Origin: Mucilaginibacter sp.
GTDB lineage: Bacteria; Bacteroidota; Bacteroidia; Sphingobacteriales; Sphingobacteriaceae
Assembly (NCBI GenBank): GCA_030445275.1
Contig: JAUCSE010000050.1
Location: 19,029 to 83,028 of the forward strand
Length of the DNA stretch: 64,000 nt
Direction: 5' to 3'
A program made the position numbers and the translations under genes. Shown one piece after another: positions 61,527 to 64,000 of the stretch. A model generated the notes under the pieces. The model did no database searches. It was given only the letters and a program-made list of their open reading frames with translations, and was not told the origin of the DNA. Positions within the stretch are counted from its first letter, which is position 1, and every line of letters begins with the position of its first letter.

Positions 61527-62351
61527 ATGAAAACGTTAAAAGATCATATGGTACTTTTTGATGCAGAATGCCCCATGTGCAGTATGTACACCAAAGCTTT
61601 TGTTAAAACGGGGATGTTGGATAATAATGGTCGCGTAGCCTACCAGCATGTTGCCGAAAATAGCTGTCTGGTTTATGACCGTCAGCGGGCTGTTAATGAG
61701 ATTGCCCTGGTGAACCTGAAAAACGGTGAGGTAACCTATGGCATTAAAAGCCTGTTTAAAATAATAGGTAACGCCTGGCCAGTGTTTGCGCCACTGTTTA
61801 CATTTAAACCATTTGTATGGCTCATGAGTAAGGTTTATGCTTTTATATCATACAACAGGCGGGTTATTATTCCATCATCAAAAATCGAAGCCGACTTTGC
61901 TTATCATCCTACCTTTAAAAGACGTTACCGGGTAGCCTACCTGTTGTTCACCTGGTTTTGTACCGGGTTTATATTAACTGCTTACGCGCACTTGCTTACC
62001 GGCCTGGTACCTCTTGGCAATGCCTATCGCGAGTACATGATATGCGGCGGGCAAATCATTTTCCAGGGCCTGGTGATCTGCGCCATTGAACGCAAACAGG
62101 CGTGGACCTACCTCGGTAATATGATGACCATTTCTTTTGCCGGGAGTTTGCTGCTTTTAATTCCGCTGGCAATAAACCATTGGTTTAAATTAGGGTCAGA
62201 AGCATATACCTTGTGTTTTATGGGGGTTGCCGGCTTAATGCTGCTGGAGCATATACGCCGCACTAAATTGTTGAATTTAGGTTGGATACTCACTATTACC
62301 TGGGTTACTTATCGCATTATTGTATTAACTTTGATATTAAACCTAAACTAA
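61527..62351 (+). CDS. DCC-family protein with membrane domain
   Basis: 274 residues. The N-terminal DCC (DUF393) domain (about 1-120) has D-x-x-C-x-x-C at Asp12-Cys15-Cys18 (FDAECPMCSMY). A second half (about 128-272) has four to five membrane helices. This long form couples the CxxC domain to the membrane, unlike the stand-alone DCC protein at 33934. The stop overlaps the ATG of the epimerase gene by one base. Substrate unknown. Confidence 0.85.
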   Translation: MKTLKDHMVLFDAECPMCSMYTKAFVKTGMLDNNGRVAYQHVAENSCLVYDRQRAVNEIALVNLKNGEVTYGIKSLFKIIGNAWPVFAPLFTFKPFVWLMSKVYAFISYNRRVIIPSSKIEADFAYHPTFKRRYRVAYLLFTWFCTGFILTAYAHLLTGLVPLGNAYREYMICGGQIIFQGLVICAIERKQAWTYLGNMMTISFAGSLLLLIPLAINHWFKLGSEAYTLCFMGVAGLMLLEHIRRTKLLNLGWILTITWVTYRIIVLTLILNLN

Positions 62352-63280
62352 TGAAACTATACAAAAAAATTGTGCTCGCCGGCGGCAATGGCTACCTGGG
62401 TATGGTACTGGCCAAATATTATAAAGATAAGGCCGCCGAAGTGATTATCCTGGCCCGCAAGCAGGCACCAGCTAAAGGTAATATCAGAACGGTGGTTTGG
62501 GATGGCAAGAGTGAAAACGGCTGGACAGTACATTTAACCAATGCCGATATGCTGATAAACCTTTGCGGAAAAAATGTAAACTGTCGCTATACCGATAAAA
62601 ACAAAGCCGAAATCATCACATCCCGCGTTTTGCCTACCGAATTGCTGGGACATGTGATCCATAAAATGACCGACCCTCCAAAACTTTGGATCAATGTAAC
62701 CTCTGCTACCATATACCGCCATGCCGAAGACCATCCGCAGGATGAGGAAACCGGCGAAATTGGCTATGGGTTCTCTATAGATGTATGCAACATATGGGAG
62801 GATACTTTCTGGAAAAGTGAAACGCCAAACACCCGTAAAATAGCCCTGCGTATGGGTATAGTGCTTGGCCGTAATGATAGTGTCTTTCCACGTTTGCTTA
62901 ACCTGGCAAGGTTAGGTATGGGTGGTAAACAAGGCACCGGCGAGCAATATATGGCCTGGGTACATGAGCACGATGTGGCCCGCAGCACCCAATGGCTGCT
63001 TGATCATACCGAGTTGGAAGGCACATTTAACTGCACTGCGCCCATATCTGTAAAAAATGCCGATATGATGCAAACCATCCGCAAATCTTACGGTGTACCA
63101 TTTGGACTACCGGCCCCGGAGTGGCTGCTGGATATGGGGGCCTTGCTTATTGGTACCGAGCCCGAGCTGATACTTAAAAGTCGTTGGGTAGTACCTAAGC
63201 GTCTGTTAGATTCAGGCTTTGTGTTTCAGTTTGAAAAAGCTGAACACGCGATACATGATATTTTGAGTATTAAGGCGTAG
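62351..63280 (+). CDS. TIGR01777-family NAD-dependent epimerase
   Basis: 309 residues from the ATG at 62351 (a longer reading from 62282 lies mostly inside the DCC gene). Rossmann motif GGNGYLG near residue 11-17, WDGKSENGW, then LINLCGKNVNCRYTDKNKAEIITSR characteristic of TIGR01777 proteins, and a C-terminal DUF1731-like end (VVPKRLLDSGFVFQF). The catalytic YxxxK pattern is absent, as in many of this family. Function not established. Coupled by one-base overlap to the DCC membrane protein. Confidence 0.9.
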   Translation: MKLYKKIVLAGGNGYLGMVLAKYYKDKAAEVIILARKQAPAKGNIRTVVWDGKSENGWTVHLTNADMLINLCGKNVNCRYTDKNKAEIITSRVLPTELLGHVIHKMTDPPKLWINVTSATIYRHAEDHPQDEETGEIGYGFSIDVCNIWEDTFWKSETPNTRKIALRMGIVLGRNDSVFPRLLNLARLGMGGKQGTGEQYMAWVHEHDVARSTQWLLDHTELEGTFNCTAPISVKNADMMQTIRKSYGVPFGLPAPEWLLDMGALLIGTEPELILKSRWVVPKRLLDSGFVFQFEKAEHAIHDILSIKA

Positions 63281-63282
63281 AT

Positions 63283-63312
63283 AATGTTGGTGACAACACC
63301 AAACATTGGCAC
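63283..63312. repeat. Short palindrome, family G
   Basis: AATGTTGGTGACAACACCAA followed by ACATTGGC. The best-conserved copy of the family. Confidence 0.55.
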
Positions 63313-63352
63313 AGACTTGCACTAAGAGGGTACAAGAATAATAAGATCAACA

Positions 63353-63667
63353 ATGAAGCGTCCAATATATAGTATTTCCAATGTCATATATCAAATTATA
63401 GTGCTTTGGTGTTTGGTCATGGCCAATGCGTATTTTAATGATCTGATAGTTCTACATAGCATAATGTGGAAAAATAATAATCAGGTAATTAAAACATTGG
63501 AGATGCTGGTTGAGGCCGCTCTGCTTATATTAAGTATATATGCAATTAATCAAGAAGCTTTAAGTGGTACAGAAGACAAGAGCAATCGAAACACTATTGC
63601 TAATCGAACTGCTAAAATACATATCATTGTTACTTTAATTTTTATAATAGCGCTCAAAGTGAGATAG
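63353..63667 (+). CDS. Small two-helix membrane protein
   Basis: 104 residues with hydrophobic helices at about 10-30, 45-65 and a final one at about 85-102. No recognised domain. It is 72 bases after the epimerase and may be its last cotranscribed gene or an independent one. Ordinary base composition for the window. Confidence 0.55.
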   Translation: MKRPIYSISNVIYQIIVLWCLVMANAYFNDLIVLHSIMWKNNNQVIKTLEMLVEAALLILSIYAINQEALSGTEDKSNRNTIANRTAKIHIIVTLIFIIALKVR

Positions 63668-64000
63668 CTTAAAAGATTATCTTTTAGGCAGTCGCTCGGC
63701 TCCTGCCGAGTGACAACTATTCCCCGGGCGTCCCGCCGCTGTTGTTATATATTATAATAGAGTATTCGCAGGCGAGAGGCGGTGCAATTCCCCTCTTGCG
63801 AGGAGGGGCAGGTATGTGTTCTTCTGCTTTATTAACACACCCCTGCTGCCACACAATCTCACGCACCCCCTTAAATAGCCCATGAATAGACATACCGAAC
63901 TAATAATGTCCCAAAAAGGGCCTGTCACCCTGAGCTTCGTCCAAGGGTCGAGCGTAGAGGCCTGCCCACCATGCTTCGACGGAGCTCAGCATGACACCCT
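63668..64000. other. Repeat-rich right edge
   Basis: 333 bases: a shortened family E repeat (63786-63876) and a family B copy (63923-63996, arms TGTCACCCTGAGC / GCTCAGCATGACA). No gene is visible up to the end of the window. Confidence 0.6.
63923..63996. repeat. Dispersed palindrome, family B
   Basis: Right arm CATGCTTCGACGGAGCTCAG is almost the same as in 24823-24896, including the inner AGGCCTGCCCACCATG segment. The left arm is diverged. Confidence 0.75.

Noticed and set aside
62282..62350. Longer start for the epimerase
   Set aside because: The added 23 residues overlap the DCC gene and precede the Rossmann strand. The ATG at 62351 overlaps the stop by one base, a usual coupling.

Overview
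The window reads as chromosomal DNA of a soil- or plant-associated member of the Bacteroidota, most likely Sphingobacteriaceae of the Mucilaginibacter/Pedobacter type. The evidence is a SusC/SusD polysaccharide-uptake locus with a DUF3823 lipoprotein, many secreted glycoside hydrolases, DUF4199, DUF1569, DUF418 and YCII-like proteins typical of the group, promoters of the TTTG-N18-20-TAnnTTTG type, weak Shine-Dalgarno sequences, and AT-rich spacers filled with dispersed palindromic repeats. The genus is inferred, not proven. I saw no rRNA, tRNA, CRISPR array, transposase or phage gene.

Layout. 0.3-2 kb: small operon of a membrane-anchored LuxR-type regulator, a DUF4199 protein, a YCII-like protein and a YdeI/OmpD-like protein. 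2.3-6 kb: DUF5703/GH95-like glycosidase followed by a double-esterase fusion (SGNH plus alpha/beta hydrolase). 6.3-9.9 kb: a one-component regulator that spans the membrane (Kelch-type ectodomain outside, SARP-like DNA-binding part inside), translationally coupled to a beta-lactamase-fold serine hydrolase. 10-12.5 kb: GH3. 12.7-20.8 kb (minus strand): polysaccharide utilisation locus susC-susD-DUF3823-GH43-GH71/99. 21.4-24.8 kb: secreted phosphoesterase and di-haem cytochrome c peroxidase. 25-28.7 kb (minus): DUF418 membrane protein, an ArsR/SRPBCC pair with a clear double operator, two tandem DUF1569 paralogues and a DinB protein. 28.9-31.7 kb: unknown protein, membrane protein, histidine kinase, NarL-type response regulator.

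32.2-35.2 kb is the most unusual part. A 102-residue Ala/Val/Lys-rich small protein gene is closed by a UUCG-loop terminator. It is followed by an SdpA-like single-pass protein, an HTTM (SdpB / vitamin-K carboxylase-like) membrane protein, a DCC-type CxxC protein and a class 3 lipase. It resembles a peptide-maturation or export locus and is my best candidate for an undescribed system.

35.6-41.5 kb: fused dihydroxyacetone kinase, M28 peptidase, a second GH71/99-like lipoprotein with a beta-trefoil-like tail, DUF1801. 41.8-50.2 kb: tellurium-resistance-type (Ter) stress locus with four TerD paralogues, a HAD protein, a phosphoribosyltransferase, TelA, an unknown protein and TerC, then PgpA. 50.3-58.6 kb: GMC oxidoreductase, Gfo/Idh/MocA dehydrogenase and two further GH3 enzymes. 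58.7-63.7 kb: winged-helix regulator with a membrane partner, a lipoprotein/Tae4 amidase pair (type VI effector family), a DCC membrane protein coupled to a TIGR01777 epimerase, and a small membrane protein.

At least seven families of short inverted repeats sit between the genes. Some are nested in one another, and pairs of the same family bracket the Gfo/Idh gene and the central Ter block.
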